Source of the DNA: Emcibacteraceae bacterium
Lineage (GTDB): Bacteria > Pseudomonadota > Alphaproteobacteria > Sphingomonadales > Emcibacteraceae
Direction of reading: 5' to 3'
DNA: 64,000 nucleotides
Assembly: GCA_905612225.1 (NCBI GenBank)
Contig: CAJQRG010000016.1
Span: 1-64,000, forward strand
Position 1 is the first letter of the stretch; the number at the start of each line of letters is the position of its first letter. Positions 18,956-29,525 of the stretch are shown piece by piece. A program made the position numbers and the translations under genes. Under the pieces are notes generated by a model that was given only the letters and a program-made list of their open reading frames with translations, was not told the origin of the DNA and made no database searches.

Positions 18956-20062
18956 ATGATTATTGGCTGCCCAAAAGAAATTAAAGTCCATGAGTATAGA
19001 GTTGGTCTAACTCCATCAAGCGCCTCGGAACTTATTCGAAATGGACACACTGTAATTATGGAGACAAATGCGGGTAATGGCATTGGAATTTCTGATTCTG
19101 ATTATGAAAAGGTTGGGTGTTCTATATTATCTAAAGCCGACGAAATTTTTAAAAAAGCGGAAATGATAGTTAAAGTTAAAGAACCTCAGCTCCAGGAATG
19201 TGCGATGTTAGAACCACATCACCTTCTCTTTACATATCTTCATTTAGCTGCCGATAAACCTCAAACTGAGGCATTACTTAAATCTGGTTGTACGGCTATT
19301 GCATACGAAACTGTTACTTCTGATGATGGTTCGCTTCCACTTTTGGCACCCATGAGTGAGGTTGCTGGTCGGATGTCTATTCAAGCTGGCGCGCACGCTC
19401 TTGAAAAGGCTTCGGGGGGGCGTGGTATTCTTCTTGGGGGCGTCCCAGGGGTTGCTCCGGCTAAAGTTGTTATTATCGGTGGTGGTGTTTCGGGTATGAA
19501 TGCTGCTGAAATGGCTGTCGGCTTAGGTGCGGACGTTACCATTTTTGATCGTAATATTAATCAAATGCGCTACCTTGATCAAAGATTTAGAGGTGCAGTA
19601 AATACTGTTTATTCCACTGCTCATGCGCTTGATGAAGCCGTTCTTGACGCGGATCTTGTTATCGGTGCCGTGCTTGTTGCCGGTGCTGCTGCTCCAAAGC
19701 TTGTTTCTGCTAAAACAGCAAAAAATATGAAAAATGGGGCTGTACTTGTTGATATTTCAATTGACCAAGGAGGGTGCTTCGAAAACTCAAAAGCAACCAC
19801 ACATTCGGATCCTACCTTTGTTATTGATGGTGTAGTTTATTATTGTGTGGCTAACATGCCAGGTGCGGTAGCTTATACATCAACGTTTGCCCTTAATAAC
19901 GCTACATTACCCTTTGCAGTTCAGCTTGCTAATAAAGGTTGGAAAAAGGCATGTTCTGATGATGAGCATCTTTTGAACGGTGTTAACATTCAGAATGGTC
20001 GTGTAACTTATGAAGCCGTTGCTCTGGACCTTGATCTTCCATATTCTTCAGTTTTACTTTAG
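18956..20062 (+). CDS. ald: Alanine dehydrogenase
   Basis: NAD-dependent interconversion of L-alanine with pyruvate and ammonia. At 368 residues it has the family length. The pyruvate and catalytic residues K75 (VKVKEPQ), H96 (LHLAAD) and D270 (VDISIDQGG) fall at the positions known for the Mycobacterium enzyme, and the NAD-binding fold has [17 protein letters not shown]. It is monocistronic, divergent from an Lrp-type gene and closed by a strong terminator. It likely works in alanine catabolism and nitrogen supply. Confidence 0.95.
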   Translation: MIIGCPKEIKVHEYRVGLTPSSASELIRNGHTVIMETNAGNGIGISDSDYEKVGCSILSKADEIFKKAEMIVKVKEPQLQECAMLEPHHLLFTYLHLAADKPQTEALLKSGCTAIAYETVTSDDGSLPLLAPMSEVAGRMSIQAGAHALEKASGGRGILLGGVPGVAPAKVVIIGGGVSGMNAAEMAVGLGADVTIFDRNINQMRYLDQRFRGAVNTVYSTAHALDEAVLDADLVIGAVLVAGAAAPKLVSAKTAKNMKNGAVLVDISIDQGGCFENSKATTHSDPTFVIDGVVYYCVANMPGAVAYTSTFALNNATLPFAVQLANKGWKKACSDDEHLLNGVNIQNGRVTYEAVALDLDLPYSSVLL

Positions 20063-20084
20063 GTTATTATTGTTTTTTATTTAA

Positions 20085-20116
20085 GGGGGAGGGCTTTTGT
20101 CCTTCCCTTTTTTTTT
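20085..20116 (+). terminator. Intrinsic terminator of ald
   Basis: GGGGAGGGC (20086-20094) pairs with GTCCTTCCC (20099-20107), two G-U pairs, TTTT loop, followed by a run of nine T. Confidence 0.85.
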
Positions 20117-20158
20117 GTTTACTATAAATTCGACCAATTAATATTAAGGTATACATAT

Positions 20159-22456
20159 ATGTCGGATAACTTTAAAGAGACAAGCCTGCGTTACCATAGG
20201 GAGCCGACACCTGGCAAACTTGGAATAGTGCCAACAAAACCACTTGCAAACCAGCGGGATTTGGCGCGTGCATATTCGCCTGGCGTGGCATTTGCATGTG
20301 AAGCAATTGTTGAAGATCCATCGGCTGTAGCCGAAATGACAATAAGAGCTAACCTTGTAGGTGTAATTACCAATGGTTCTGCTGTTTTAGGCCTTGGAAA
20401 TATTGGTCCTCTTGCATCTAAACCTGTGATGGAGGGCAAAGCAGTTCTGTTTAAAAAGTTTGCAGGAATTAATGTTTTTGATATTGAGATTGATCAAGAA
20501 GATCCCGATAAACTTATTGAAATTATTGCTGCCCTTGAGCCCACATTTGGTGCCATTAATCTTGAAGATATTAAAGCACCTGAATGCTTTGTTGTTGAAG
20601 AAGCATTAAGAAAACGCATGAAAATACCTGTTTTTCATGACGACCAACATGGTACAGCAATTGTAGCGGGAGCCGCAATTTCAAATGGTCTTCGTGTGGT
20701 TGGTAAAGAACTTAATGATGTTAAGTTGGTTGCTACGGGAGGCGGAGCCGCTTCTTTGGCTTGCCTCGATTTATTGGTGAGCTTAGGCCTTAAAAAAGAA
20801 AATATTACTTTAGTTGATCTTGAAGGAGTTGTTTATACAGGCCGCAAGAAAGATATGAACATTTACAAAGACAAATACGCGCGTGACACCACTGAGCGGT
20901 CACTTGATGATGCCATAAATGATGCTGATGTATTTTTAGGACTTTCTGCGCCCGGTATTTTAAAGCCAAATATGGTTAAAAAGATGGCTGAGAAACCATT
21001 TATTTTGGCTCTTGCTAATCCAACACCAGAAATAACACCTGAGGAAGCTAAAAAAGTACGTCCAGACGCAGTGATAGCCACTGGTCGTTCTGATTATCCC
21101 AATCAAGTAAATAATGTACTTTGCTTTCCATTTTTGTTCAGGGGGGCTCTTGATGTTGGGGCTACAGAAATTAATGATGAAATGAAAAAAGCCTGTGTAT
21201 GGGCCATTGCAAACCTTGCTTACCGTGAAAGCTCGGATGAAGTAGCGGATGTCTACCGGGGTGAAGATCTGAAATTTGGTCCTGACTATATTATTCCTAA
21301 ACCATTTGACCCTAGATTAATTCTTGAGGTTGCCCCTGCTGTTGCAGAGGCTGCTATGTTGAGTGGAGTAGCAACAAGGCCTATCAGTGATATGGACGTA
21401 TATCGTAAAAACATTGGTAACTTTATCTTTAAGTCTAATATGTTGATGCAACCGATCATTGAAGATGCAAAGAAAAATCCTAAGCGAGTAATTTACGCTG
21501 AAGGTGAAGATAAAAATGTTCTACGAGCAGTGCAAGCAGCTATAGATGAGAGGATGATAAGGGCCACACTTATTGGTCGCCCTGATGTTATTAATAGACG
21601 TATTGAAAAGCTGGGACTTCGTCTAAAAGAAAATGTTGACTATGAGGTGATTAATCCTCACCAAGATGATCGTTATAAAGAATTTTGCAATGAATATCAT
21701 AAAATTGTTGGCAGAAAAGGGGTTTCGAAAGAGGCTGCAAGAACTATCATAAGAACAAATACAACGGTAATAGCTGCAATGTCCGTTAAACTTGGCTATC
21801 AGGATGCAATGATTTGCGGCACATACGGACGTTTCGATTTTCATATTCGTCACATTATTGATATTATTGGTAGAAAAAATGAAATTCAAAAGATATCTAC
21901 TCTAAGCGTACTCATATTAGCTCAGCAGACATTATTTATAACAGATGCCTTTATGGACATAGATCCTACTATGGAACAAATCGTTGAAACCACTTTAGCT
22001 GCCGCTAAACAAATAGAACTATTTGGGATTAAACCAAAGGTTGCACTTCTATCGCATTCCAACTTTGGGTCTTCAAAGGCACCATCAGCAGTTAAAATGG
22101 GAAAGGCTGTTAAAATGCTTCGTGAACGTGCACCTGAATTGGAAGTTGATGGTGAAATGCATGCAGATGCCGCACTAAATGAAGCTCTTCGCAACGGCAT
22201 GATAAAGGACTGCGCCCTAAGTGGCGCTGCTAATTTATTAATTTTTCCAACACTTGATAGCGCCAATATTGCTTTAGGCCTGGTTAAGAGTATTGAGCGT
22301 GGCTTGCTCGTTGGACCAATCTTATTAGGCGCTGGACTTCCTGCTCATATTGTTACACCAGGTGTAACTGCTCGGGGTATACTCAATATGACAGCGATAG
22401 CAGTAAAAGATGCTCAAAACGTTGAGAAAGAAAATTTACCACAATTGCCACTTTAG
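20159..22456 (+). CDS. maeB: NADP-dependent malic enzyme with C-terminal phosphotransacetylase-like domain
   Basis: Oxidative decarboxylation of malate to pyruvate. The 765 residues match the MaeB fusion: malic enzyme N-terminal domain (about 15-155, [15 protein letters not shown] and [15 protein letters not shown] at its end), NAD(P)-binding domain (165-400, [15 protein letters not shown]), then a PTA_PTB domain (about 430-755, [36 protein letters not shown]). In characterised members the C-terminal domain is regulatory, sensing acetyl-CoA-type metabolites, rather than catalytic. Confidence 0.95.
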   Translation: MSDNFKETSLRYHREPTPGKLGIVPTKPLANQRDLARAYSPGVAFACEAIVEDPSAVAEMTIRANLVGVITNGSAVLGLGNIGPLASKPVMEGKAVLFKKFAGINVFDIEIDQEDPDKLIEIIAALEPTFGAINLEDIKAPECFVVEEALRKRMKIPVFHDDQHGTAIVAGAAISNGLRVVGKELNDVKLVATGGGAASLACLDLLVSLGLKKENITLVDLEGVVYTGRKKDMNIYKDKYARDTTERSLDDAINDADVFLGLSAPGILKPNMVKKMAEKPFILALANPTPEITPEEAKKVRPDAVIATGRSDYPNQVNNVLCFPFLFRGALDVGATEINDEMKKACVWAIANLAYRESSDEVADVYRGEDLKFGPDYIIPKPFDPRLILEVAPAVAEAAMLSGVATRPISDMDVYRKNIGNFIFKSNMLMQPIIEDAKKNPKRVIYAEGEDKNVLRAVQAAIDERMIRATLIGRPDVINRRIEKLGLRLKENVDYEVINPHQDDRYKEFCNEYHKIVGRKGVSKEAARTIIRTNTTVIAAMSVKLGYQDAMICGTYGRFDFHIRHIIDIIGRKNEIQKISTLSVLILAQQTLFITDAFMDIDPTMEQIVETTLAAAKQIELFGIKPKVALLSHSNFGSSKAPSAVKMGKAVKMLRERAPELEVDGEMHADAALNEALRNGMIKDCALSGAANLLIFPTLDSANIALGLVKSIERGLLVGPILLGAGLPAHIVTPGVTARGILNMTAIAVKDAQNVEKENLPQLPL

Positions 22457-22499
22457 ATTAATTAGTGTAAAATTATTGTGCATAATAGCTTGTTTATTA

Positions 22500-23783
22500 T
22501 CACTTTTTTAAGATTTTATTAGCGGCATAGAATAAACTTCCAAAAGCTATAAATCCGAACGTGTAAAGCCACGAATTTAAAGATGCTTGGTAGATAGCTC
22601 CGATGCAAACTACAAGACCCATGAGTGGAATAAAATAGCCTCCAGGTAGTTTTAATGCTTGTTCACGTGTTTCTTCATTGGCTCTTTTATTAATAATTGG
22701 AAGTGATGCAATGCATATGACATATGCGATCATTCTTGTTAGAGCACTAGCAATAGCTAAGTATATAAATGTACCACTTACGGCTAACATATAGACAAAT
22801 ACTGCTTTAAAAATAATAGAATTAACTGGAGTTTTGTATTTCTTGTGGATTTCACCAAACCAAGGAGGCAAACTCTCTTTTTCTGCCATACCTAGGGTTA
22901 GTCTTGGACTTGAAATCATAGTTCCTGTTATGTTGCCAACTATTGAAAAAATTGCAGTTAAAATAAGAATAATCCCACCAACTGGTCCCAATATAGAGAT
23001 ACCTAATTCAATTAAAGGGGAATTATCAGATCCAACAGGATTAACGGATACATAAACCATTTGTATTGCAAAATAGAAAACGGTGATTATTAAAACCATC
23101 GTTACTAGGGCACGTGGAAGTGTTTTTCTGGGGTTTTTAGTTTCACCAGCAGTTACGAGAACGGCCTCAAAACCAACAAAGGCATACATTACCAACAAAA
23201 TAGTTGAGCCTAAATCGTCAAACTTGGGGAGGTCACTTGGTAAAAAACCTTCTGGCGTAACAAATTGTACGCCAAGGATTATTATGAGTAACAATGGTAT
23301 TATTTTTAAGAATGTGAATACATTAATTGCCTGAATAGCACGCTTGATACCATATATATTTATGAGGGCAAGTAACCCTGTTAAAAGTAATATAAGTATA
23401 GACCTTGTAATAGGCTCGGACGCTTTATCCCAAATATAAGAAATATAATCAAAAAGGAGATTTATATTTCCTGCAAATGAGGCCACTCGACCAACATATA
23501 AAAGCCATCCCGTTTGAAATCCAATTAATGGTCCAAAAGCTGTCGTTACGTATAGAACCGGTCCCCCAGTTGACTGGAAGTAACTTGCTAAGACTGCAAA
23601 GGTAAGAACAATTGGGATTATTGACGTTCCAAATATTATAAATAGCCACGGGCTCAACATACCAGTTTGATCAGCGAGAATTCCTGGTAGTCCAAAAATA
23701 GCCGAGCCAATAAGTGCATTTACAACTAATAAACAAGCAGTGAATACCCCGATTTCTCTATTTAAATGTCCCCTAACTCCCAT
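22500..23783 (-). CDS. APC-family amino acid permease
   Basis: A 427-residue inner-membrane transporter with about 12 hydrophobic segments. The APC helix-1 motif is VNALIGSAIFGLPGI; a conserved FVGFEAVLVTAGETKNPRKT lies between the sixth and seventh helices, and helix 8 has GNITGTMISSPRL. It is convergent with maeB (43-base gap). The substrate is unknown; it is not closely similar to the other permease at 8.4 kb. Confidence 0.85.
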   Translation of the reverse strand: MGVRGHLNREIGVFTACLLVVNALIGSAIFGLPGILADQTGMLSPWLFIIFGTSIIPIVLTFAVLASYFQSTGGPVLYVTTAFGPLIGFQTGWLLYVGRVASFAGNINLLFDYISYIWDKASEPITRSILILLLTGLLALINIYGIKRAIQAINVFTFLKIIPLLLIIILGVQFVTPEGFLPSDLPKFDDLGSTILLVMYAFVGFEAVLVTAGETKNPRKTLPRALVTMVLIITVFYFAIQMVYVSVNPVGSDNSPLIELGISILGPVGGIILILTAIFSIVGNITGTMISSPRLTLGMAEKESLPPWFGEIHKKYKTPVNSIIFKAVFVYMLAVSGTFIYLAIASALTRMIAYVICIASLPIINKRANEETREQALKLPGGYFIPLMGLVVCIGAIYQASLNSWLYTFGFIAFGSLFYAANKILKK

Positions 23784-23857
23784 AATTTAATGTAAACAGT
23801 TATCAACAATTTAGTCAAATTAACTTTTGTGCATATTGTGCATATATTGTAAAACTT

Positions 23858-23934
23858 TGGTGGTCCTAGGTGGATTCGAACCACCGGCCCCATCATTAGG
23901 AATGATGTGCTCTATCCAGCTGAGCTATAGGACC
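23858..23934 (-). tRNA. tRNA-Arg (anticodon CCU)
   Basis: The cloverleaf can be folded by hand: acceptor GGTCCTA/TAGGACC, D-arm GCTC/GAGC, anticodon stem CATCA/TGATG around loop TTCCTAA (anticodon CCT), and T-arm GGTGG-TTCGAAT-CCACC. The discriminator is A and a 3' CCA is encoded (23858-23860). It reads AGG codons. Confidence 0.95.
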
Positions 23935-24230
23935 ATCCAAAGTAAGCTGCTTTTATCACAGAGAATTTTATTAATCAATCCGCACCAATTTTAAAATGTG
24001 TAGATTATTTTTAGCAAATTTTTTAAATAATTTATAAATTTTTACTAATTTAAAACTTTATATAGGTGGTAAAAGCTAATTAATATTATTCAACTAAATT
24101 TTGTGGATTGTTAAGAAATTTTCTAAAATTAAAATAGTTTGAATTCTGCTTTTGTTCTTATTAAATATCAATTATAAGACTGGTAATATTAAACCTAATT
24201 AGCATCTATTTCTAAAAAAAAGATTATTTA
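23935..24230. other. AT-rich intergenic stretch, no gene seen
   Basis: Almost 300 bases of very AT-rich sequence between tRNA-Arg and the heme A synthase gene. It must hold the promoters of both divergent genes, but no clear consensus element, hairpin or small reading frame stands out. Confidence 0.5.
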
Positions 24231-25259
24231 GTGAACACTTTTCAAAATTTAAATAACAATAATAATCGTCAAGTGGCAACCTGGTTATTTGTTGTTTGTG
24301 CGTTTGTTTTTTCTATGATTATGGTTGGAGGAGTTACTCGACTGACTGAATCTGGATTAAGTATGGTAAACTGGCAACCAATAAGTGGTATTGTACCGCC
24401 GCTCACTGAAGTTGAGTGGAATGCTGAGTTTGAAGCTTACAAACAATATCCTGAATACCAGAAAGTCAATAAGGGAATGGTCCTAGATGAGTTTAAGAGT
24501 ATTTATTTTTGGGAATATGCACATCGTTTGCTAGGAAGATTAATTGGCGTTGTATTTGCGGTACCTTTTTTTATTTTACTATTAAAATCTAAAATTATTT
24601 CAACCTTAAAGCCACACCTTTGGGCTATGATGGTTCTTGGTGGCTGTCAGGGCCTTCTTGGTTGGTGGATGGTTAAGAGTGGTCTTGTAGATCGCCCTGA
24701 TGTGAGCCATTATCGTCTAACTGCTCATCTTGGTCTAGCCTTTATAATATACATTTACATGTTTTGGATTGCTCTTAAATTAGTTGTACCGCCATCAATA
24801 AGTAAATTAATTCGACCCAAGGGCCTTTGCTTTCTGTATGTTGTTTTATTGTTTATACAGGTATTGCTAGGTGGTCTTGTAGCTGGTTTAAATGCTGGAT
24901 TGGTAAGTGATACATGGCCTTTGATGATGGGGCAGGTAATACCTGATGGTTTATTTTACAATGACCCCTGGTATATGAATTTAATTAATAATCCACTGAC
25001 GCTACATTTCCAGCATAGAACCTTTGCCTATGCGGTTGGACTTGTCGGCATAGTGCTCTGGTGGAATTATCGTTCTGACAAAGACAAAGAAATTGTAGTC
25101 GCCGTTAATATAGTTTTAGTAACTATTTTTCTCCAAATAATACTTGGCGTACTTACAATTATTAATATGGTACCTATTCCTCTTGCCGCAGCCCACCAAG
25201 CAGGCGCCGTTGTAACGTTATCTGCAGGTCTTTATTTGTTATCTAGATTGAGGACTTAA
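24231..25259 (+). CDS. ctaA: Heme A synthase, COX15/CtaA family
   Basis: Inner-membrane enzyme oxidising heme O to heme A for cytochrome aa3 oxidase. 342 residues with about eight membrane helices. The heme-ligand histidines are visible in FWEYAHRLLGRLIG, LTAHLGLAFI, LHFQHRTFAY and AAAHQAGAVV, and the N-terminal GGVTRLTESGLSMVNWQPI is the alphaproteobacterial/mitochondrial Cox15 signature. It starts with GTG. It implies an aa3-type terminal oxidase elsewhere in the genome. Confidence 0.93.
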   Translation: MNTFQNLNNNNNRQVATWLFVVCAFVFSMIMVGGVTRLTESGLSMVNWQPISGIVPPLTEVEWNAEFEAYKQYPEYQKVNKGMVLDEFKSIYFWEYAHRLLGRLIGVVFAVPFFILLLKSKIISTLKPHLWAMMVLGGCQGLLGWWMVKSGLVDRPDVSHYRLTAHLGLAFIIYIYMFWIALKLVVPPSISKLIRPKGLCFLYVVLLFIQVLLGGLVAGLNAGLVSDTWPLMMGQVIPDGLFYNDPWYMNLINNPLTLHFQHRTFAYAVGLVGIVLWWNYRSDKDKEIVVAVNIVLVTIFLQIILGVLTIINMVPIPLAAAHQAGAVVTLSAGLYLLSRLRT

Positions 25260-25468
25260 TTTGTCTAATGTCTTTTATAATCAAATATGAATTGATTCCT
25301 TTTATTCGGTAAATTTTATTTCTAATTTTAAAATTATTTATATTCATAATTAGAATTTACTATTTATTAGATATATATATTTTATATTTATTAATCACAT
25401 TCAATACCTTACATTAGGGTACTCTGGTACCATATGAATAAACTATTAAAAATAGTACATAAAATATA
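25260..25468. other. AT-rich intergenic stretch, no gene seen
   Basis: About 210 bases of A+T-rich sequence after the heme A synthase gene. I see no hairpin with T-run and no convincing small reading frame. It leads into the rplM promoter. Confidence 0.5.
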
Positions 25469-25496
25469 TTGACTTTCTTTGTATTAGTGACATATT
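25469..25496 (+). promoter_or_regulatory. Likely promoter of rplM-rpsI
   Basis: TTGACT at 25469-25474 and CATATT at 25491-25496 with a 16-base spacer, about 40 bases upstream of rplM. The -35 matches five of six consensus bases; the -10 is weaker. Confidence 0.55.
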
Positions 25497-25538
25497 GCGA
25501 CCAATTGTAATCGTGAACTTAAATAGGGATTTATTCCA

Positions 25539-26012
25539 ATGAAAACATACTCTGCAAAACCTGCAGATATTGAAAAAAAATGGTTTGTAATAGACGCAGA
25601 AGGTTTAATTCTTGGTCGAATGGCATCCATTATTGCTACTTATCTAAAAGGTAAACATAAGCCTATGTTTACACCTTCAATGGATTGTGGTGACAATATC
25701 ATCGTCATTAATGCTGAAAAAGTAAAGCTTAGTGGTGATAAAAAAGATAAGAAAATTTATTATTGGCATACTGGACATCCTGGCGGTATCAAAGACCGTA
25801 CTGCTCGCGATATTCTTGAGGGTGACCACCCTGAACGTGTTGTTATGAAAGCTGTAAAACGCATGCTTCATAATGGTCCTCTTGGCCGTGAACAGCTTAA
25901 AAATCTTCGTGTTTTTGCTGGATCAGAACATACACACGATGCTCAACAACCTGAATTACTTGATGTTGCAGCAATGAATGAAAAGAACTCAAGGGATTCT
26001 CATAATGGCTGA
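25539..26012 (+). CDS. rplM: 50S ribosomal protein L13
   Basis: Early-assembly 23S rRNA-binding protein. The 157 residues begin [20 protein letters not shown] and contain [31 protein letters not shown] and the signature [18 protein letters not shown]. It is slightly longer than the 142-residue E. coli protein, as is usual in alphaproteobacteria. Its stop overlaps the rpsI start by eight bases, so the two are translationally coupled. Confidence 0.97.
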   Translation: MKTYSAKPADIEKKWFVIDAEGLILGRMASIIATYLKGKHKPMFTPSMDCGDNIIVINAEKVKLSGDKKDKKIYYWHTGHPGGIKDRTARDILEGDHPERVVMKAVKRMLHNGPLGREQLKNLRVFAGSEHTHDAQQPELLDVAAMNEKNSRDSHNG

Positions 26013-26532
26013 AGATAAAAAAACTTTAGAAGACCTTAAAGAGGTTACTGCTGAAGCAGTTATAGCTGCAAATGAAGCTAATGATACGACAATACCTGAT
26101 GCTCCTGAAGACAGCTCACCTTCTTACGTGCAAAAGATTGATGCACAAGGTCGCGCATACGCAACTGGTAAGCGTAAGGGTGCTATAGCCCGTGTGTGGA
26201 TTAAACCTGGTAAAGGCGTCATTACAGTAAACGGTCGTGAAGAGGCTATTTATTTTGCTCGACCGACCCTTCGCATGGTTATTGGTCAAGCATTTGAAGT
26301 CGCGGGCCGTGTTGGCCAATACGATGTTATAGCCACGGTCAGTGGTGGTGGACTTTCTGGGCAAGCCGGCGCTGTTCGCCACGGGCTTAGTAAAGCTTTG
26401 ACACATTACGAACCAGACCTTCGTCCTGCAATTAAGGCCGCTGGGTTCCTTACTCGTGATGCACGTGTTGTTGAACGCAAAAAATATGGTAGAGCTAAAG
26501 CTCGTAGGAGCTTCCAGTTCTCAAAGCGTTAA
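26005..26532 (+). CDS. rpsI: 30S ribosomal protein S9
   Basis: Small-subunit protein whose C-terminal tail reaches the P-site tRNA. The start at ATG 26005 ([10 protein letters not shown]) has AAGGGA at 25991-25996 in front; in-frame upstream codons from 25978 are inside rplM. The protein has an acidic N-terminal extension of about 45 residues, common in alphaproteobacteria, then the conserved [33 protein letters not shown] and the tail [17 protein letters not shown]. Confidence 0.97.
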   Translation: MAEDKKTLEDLKEVTAEAVIAANEANDTTIPDAPEDSSPSYVQKIDAQGRAYATGKRKGAIARVWIKPGKGVITVNGREEAIYFARPTLRMVIGQAFEVAGRVGQYDVIATVSGGGLSGQAGAVRHGLSKALTHYEPDLRPAIKAAGFLTRDARVVERKKYGRAKARRSFQFSKR

Positions 26533-26561
26533 TAGATTACCTCGTAAAAACATTTATAATC

Positions 26562-26590
26562 AAGGGGTTAGTTTTTCTAACCCCTTTTTT
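26562..26590 (+). terminator. Intrinsic terminator of rplM-rpsI
   Basis: AAGGGGTTAG (26562-26571) pairs perfectly with CTAACCCCTT (26577-26586) around a five-T loop, followed by more T. A textbook rho-independent terminator. Confidence 0.93.
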
Positions 26591-26699
26591 AGTGTTCTTA
26601 TAAAAGACTTGCTGTACTTGTAATTACAATGATACTTGTTTATTGTAATTAGCTATCCACTTCACCAATCCTCCGCAGGAAAATTAACGATAATATCTG

Positions 26700-28082
26700 A
26701 TGAAAAAAGATGATTTGACCACAGGCCCTATGGCCTTGCACTTTAGGACGCTTGCCATACCAGCAGCTTTTGGAATGCTGTTTTCAACGCTTTATAACGT
26801 CGTAGATGTTTATTACGCCGGCCTGCTTTCTACAGATGCACAGGCTGGACTTGCAATAGGATACCAAGCATTTTTCGTCCTGATTGCGTTGGGGTTCGGG
26901 CTTAGCTCAGCGCTTAGCTCGCTTGTTAGTAATGCCAAAGGTAGCGGTGATGACGCCGAGGCTAAGCGCTACGTAGCGCAAGGGATGACGTTTGGCGTTA
27001 TTATTACGGGGGCATGTATGGTAATTGGTTGGTTTCTTGGACCAAAACTGATCGGCCTAGTCTCTGAGGCCGGGACGTATCGCGACGCAGCGTTGGGATA
27101 TTTTTATTGGCTCATTTTTGCCTTACCCGGATTTTTACTTGCATATGGCGGCAACGGGATCTTGCAAGCTCATGGAGATAGTCGCAGCATGCAACGCGCT
27201 CTTATGGTAGCGTTTGTGGCCAACATTGTGCTCAATCCTCTGTTCATGTTTGGCATACCCGGCCTCTGGTCTGGTATGGGATTTAATGGCATTGCCGCAG
27301 CTACCATTACCAGTCAAACAGGTGTCATGGTCTACATTGTGAAGCGCATCTTTCAGCTTGAGATTATGCAACCTTTTCAGGTCACTTCCTTATGGCCTCA
27401 CAAAGACAGCTTTAAAAAAATTTTTGCACAGTTGTTGCCTGCCAGTTCGGCAATTGTGGTCATGTTCATATCTGGCTTTGTTGTTCAGTTTGCCCTCAAG
27501 TCTTTTGGTGGCCACGCGGTTGCAGCTTACGGGGTTGCTATAAGAATAGAACAGATTTTGTTGTTACCAATCCTTGGTATGACGGGTGCTCTCTTGCCAA
27601 TTGCAGGGCAAAACTTTGGTGCGCATAAATACGACCGTGTACGCGCAGCTTTAAAATATTGTTGGGGTATAGGTTTTGCGATGACTGCTCTTTCGACCCC
27701 AATTTTATTCTTTGGTGGCAGTTTTGCAATGGCGCTTTTTAGCAATGATCCCGAAGTCATCCGCGCCGGTAGCAATTATTTACGTGTCGATGCCTTTTTA
27801 TTTCCACTTTACATGATGCTTTTTTCGATTAACTCGCTTCTGCAGGCATTCAAACAAGCAATTTGGACGCTCTGGATCAGCGTCTATCGTCAGGGGTTTG
27901 CCGTGGCATTTTTTATATGGGTGTTCATAAGTTTTCTTGATTTTGGTGAGCAGGGCGTTTGGTTTGGTATCGCTACGGCTGTGGCAAGCGGCTGGGTGCT
28001 TTCTATCATTATCGTCAGAAACGTAGCTAGAATACAAATTGGTGGATTGCTCAAACCCATACTGGCAACCCCGCACCAATAG
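26700..28082 (+). CDS. MATE family multidrug/toxin efflux transporter
   Basis: A 460-residue inner-membrane exporter with about 12 hydrophobic helices in two pseudo-symmetric halves, beginning PMALHFRTLAIPAAFGMLFS and STLYNVVDVYYAGLLS, the MATE N-terminal pattern. Three of four sampled lines have about 50-52 % G+C (the fourth 45 %) against 30-45 % in neighbours, and many codons end in G or C, suggesting recent acquisition. No good ribosome-binding site stands directly before the ATG. Substrate unknown; cations or drugs exchanged for Na+ or H+ are typical. Confidence 0.88.
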   Translation: MKKDDLTTGPMALHFRTLAIPAAFGMLFSTLYNVVDVYYAGLLSTDAQAGLAIGYQAFFVLIALGFGLSSALSSLVSNAKGSGDDAEAKRYVAQGMTFGVIITGACMVIGWFLGPKLIGLVSEAGTYRDAALGYFYWLIFALPGFLLAYGGNGILQAHGDSRSMQRALMVAFVANIVLNPLFMFGIPGLWSGMGFNGIAAATITSQTGVMVYIVKRIFQLEIMQPFQVTSLWPHKDSFKKIFAQLLPASSAIVVMFISGFVVQFALKSFGGHAVAAYGVAIRIEQILLLPILGMTGALLPIAGQNFGAHKYDRVRAALKYCWGIGFAMTALSTPILFFGGSFAMALFSNDPEVIRAGSNYLRVDAFLFPLYMMLFSINSLLQAFKQAIWTLWISVYRQGFAVAFFIWVFISFLDFGEQGVWFGIATAVASGWVLSIIIVRNVARIQIGGLLKPILATPHQ

Positions 28083-28362
28083 AACTGAGAAAAAAAACTC
28101 AAAAATGCTTCCGATTTTGAGATCATGCTAGCAAAATGTCCCAAATTTTTTTAAAATCTCACATGTGGATGCACAAAAGGTTGTTGCGTGCATTATGCGC
28201 AGTATCAGTGGGCTGTGCTATTATGCAAGTACTCAGAACTAAAGTTGGTAATTACTTTTTTATATTTTAAGTTCAATTATTTTTTTTGCTCACATGAATT
28301 GCAATTACTGCCAATGCGATATACTGTCCTTGGAAATAATTTAACTTAGAGAAGTAATCAGT
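28083..28362. other. Intergenic stretch between MATE gene and TPR gene
   Basis: 280 bases without a recognisable gene. A CTCAAAA/TTTTGAG hairpin (28098-28121) follows the MATE gene but has no T-run behind it. The middle part (about 28170-28230) is less AT-rich than typical spacers here and may be debris that came with the MATE gene. Confidence 0.4.
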
Positions 28363-29364
28363 ATGGGTAATCAAAAATCATTGTCTACTAAAGACGCCTT
28401 AAAATTGGCTAAGAAGGCTGAGGAAAGTGGTGACAAGGAGAAAGCGCAAAAATACTTTGAGGCAATTCTTATAAAATATCCTGATAATGAAAATGCTGTA
28501 ACTGGAATAAAACGGCTTAATCCAAATAGCTTATTTCGAAGTGATATTGATGAACTAAAAGAACTTTTTAAAGAAAGTAAATTTTGGGAAGTAGAAGTTA
28601 AATGCAAAACCTACTTAGAACGATACCCTGAGGTACAAGAACTATATAGTTTACTTGGTCTTGTTATGGGAATTAAAGGGGCACATTCCGAAGCGTTAGC
28701 ACATTTTAAAAAAGCTGCCGAAATTACACCACTTAACGTAAGCGTTCAATTTAACCTTGGCAATGCGTTTAAATTTACTGGTGATAATAAATTAGCATTA
28801 CAATCATTCATGCAGGCAATTAATATTGATCCAAAGTATGTACCAGCCCTAAGTAATGCAGGACTGATTTTGATGACAGAAGAAAAATATGATTCGGCCC
28901 TTGAGTTATTTACAGCGGCTGCTCATTTAATGCCAGATTCAGTTGAAGTGCTGTGTAATGTTGCTAGGGCACTTAAGGAAAAGGGGGAATATGATATTGC
29001 CCTTCATCACTATCACAAAGCAATAGAACTAGACGCTACTAATGCTCAGGTTTTTCTAGATATGGCCATGTGTGAAAAACTTAATAATAATCCTGCAGAA
29101 GCAAAGAATATATATCAATTAATAACAACGGAAGATCCGTTAAACCCAGATGCTCATAATAGTTTTGGTAATTTTTTAAAAGAAACGGGTGAAACAGATG
29201 ATGCTATTTCTCATTACGAGAGAGCAATTGAACTAGAACCAAATAATCCGGCTCCTGTAAATAATTTAGGTATACTCTACCGTGACGATGGTCAGGTTGA
29301 AAAGGCTGAAGAGGTTTTTGAGTTAGCGCGAAAAAAATTTCGTAAAGCAAAAAAAAATCAATAA
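28363..29364 (+). CDS. Tetratricopeptide repeat protein
   Basis: A 333-residue, apparently soluble protein made of about eight TPR units from residue 8 to the end. Typical units are VQFNLGNAFKFTGDNKLALQ, SVEVLCNVARALKEKGEYDI and PAPVNNLGILYRDDGQVEKA. There is no signal peptide, no membrane segment and no catalytic domain, so it is a protein-protein interaction scaffold in the cytosol. AGAGAAG lies upstream of the ATG. Neighbours give no clue to a partner. Confidence 0.85.
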   Translation: MGNQKSLSTKDALKLAKKAEESGDKEKAQKYFEAILIKYPDNENAVTGIKRLNPNSLFRSDIDELKELFKESKFWEVEVKCKTYLERYPEVQELYSLLGLVMGIKGAHSEALAHFKKAAEITPLNVSVQFNLGNAFKFTGDNKLALQSFMQAINIDPKYVPALSNAGLILMTEEKYDSALELFTAAAHLMPDSVEVLCNVARALKEKGEYDIALHHYHKAIELDATNAQVFLDMAMCEKLNNNPAEAKNIYQLITTEDPLNPDAHNSFGNFLKETGETDDAISHYERAIELEPNNPAPVNNLGILYRDDGQVEKAEEVFELARKKFRKAKKNQ

Positions 29365-29458
29365 TGATATAAACTCAATCATAAATCTTTTTTTTACAGG
29401 TTTTGTATTGTCTACATTTAATTAGTATTATTTAATTACCTATTCATTGAAATATAAA

Positions 29459-29525
29459 ATGTCCATTATTCAGACGTCTGAGGAGGGTGTTATCCGTTCA
29501 CTCGTTTTACTGGAGATGGTGGACA
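29459..29525 (+). other. Unexplained structured stretch
   Basis: Between the convergent TPR and tautomerase genes, bases 29460-29470 pair with 29515-29525 in an 11-pair stem (three G-U). Inside lie the palindrome CAGACGTCTG (29471-29480) and a GGGTG/CACTC hairpin. G+C here is about 47 %, well above the flanking spacer. It could be a small structured RNA or a gene remnant; I recognise no family. Confidence 0.3.

Noticed and set aside
23858-28100. tRNA-Arg as integration site for the GC-rich MATE gene
   Set aside because: The MATE gene is 2.8 kb away behind housekeeping genes, and no integrase or repeat of the tRNA 3' end was seen.
28098-28121. CTCAAAA/TTTTGAG hairpin after the MATE gene as a terminator
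   Set aside because: A-T-rich stem without a following T-run.
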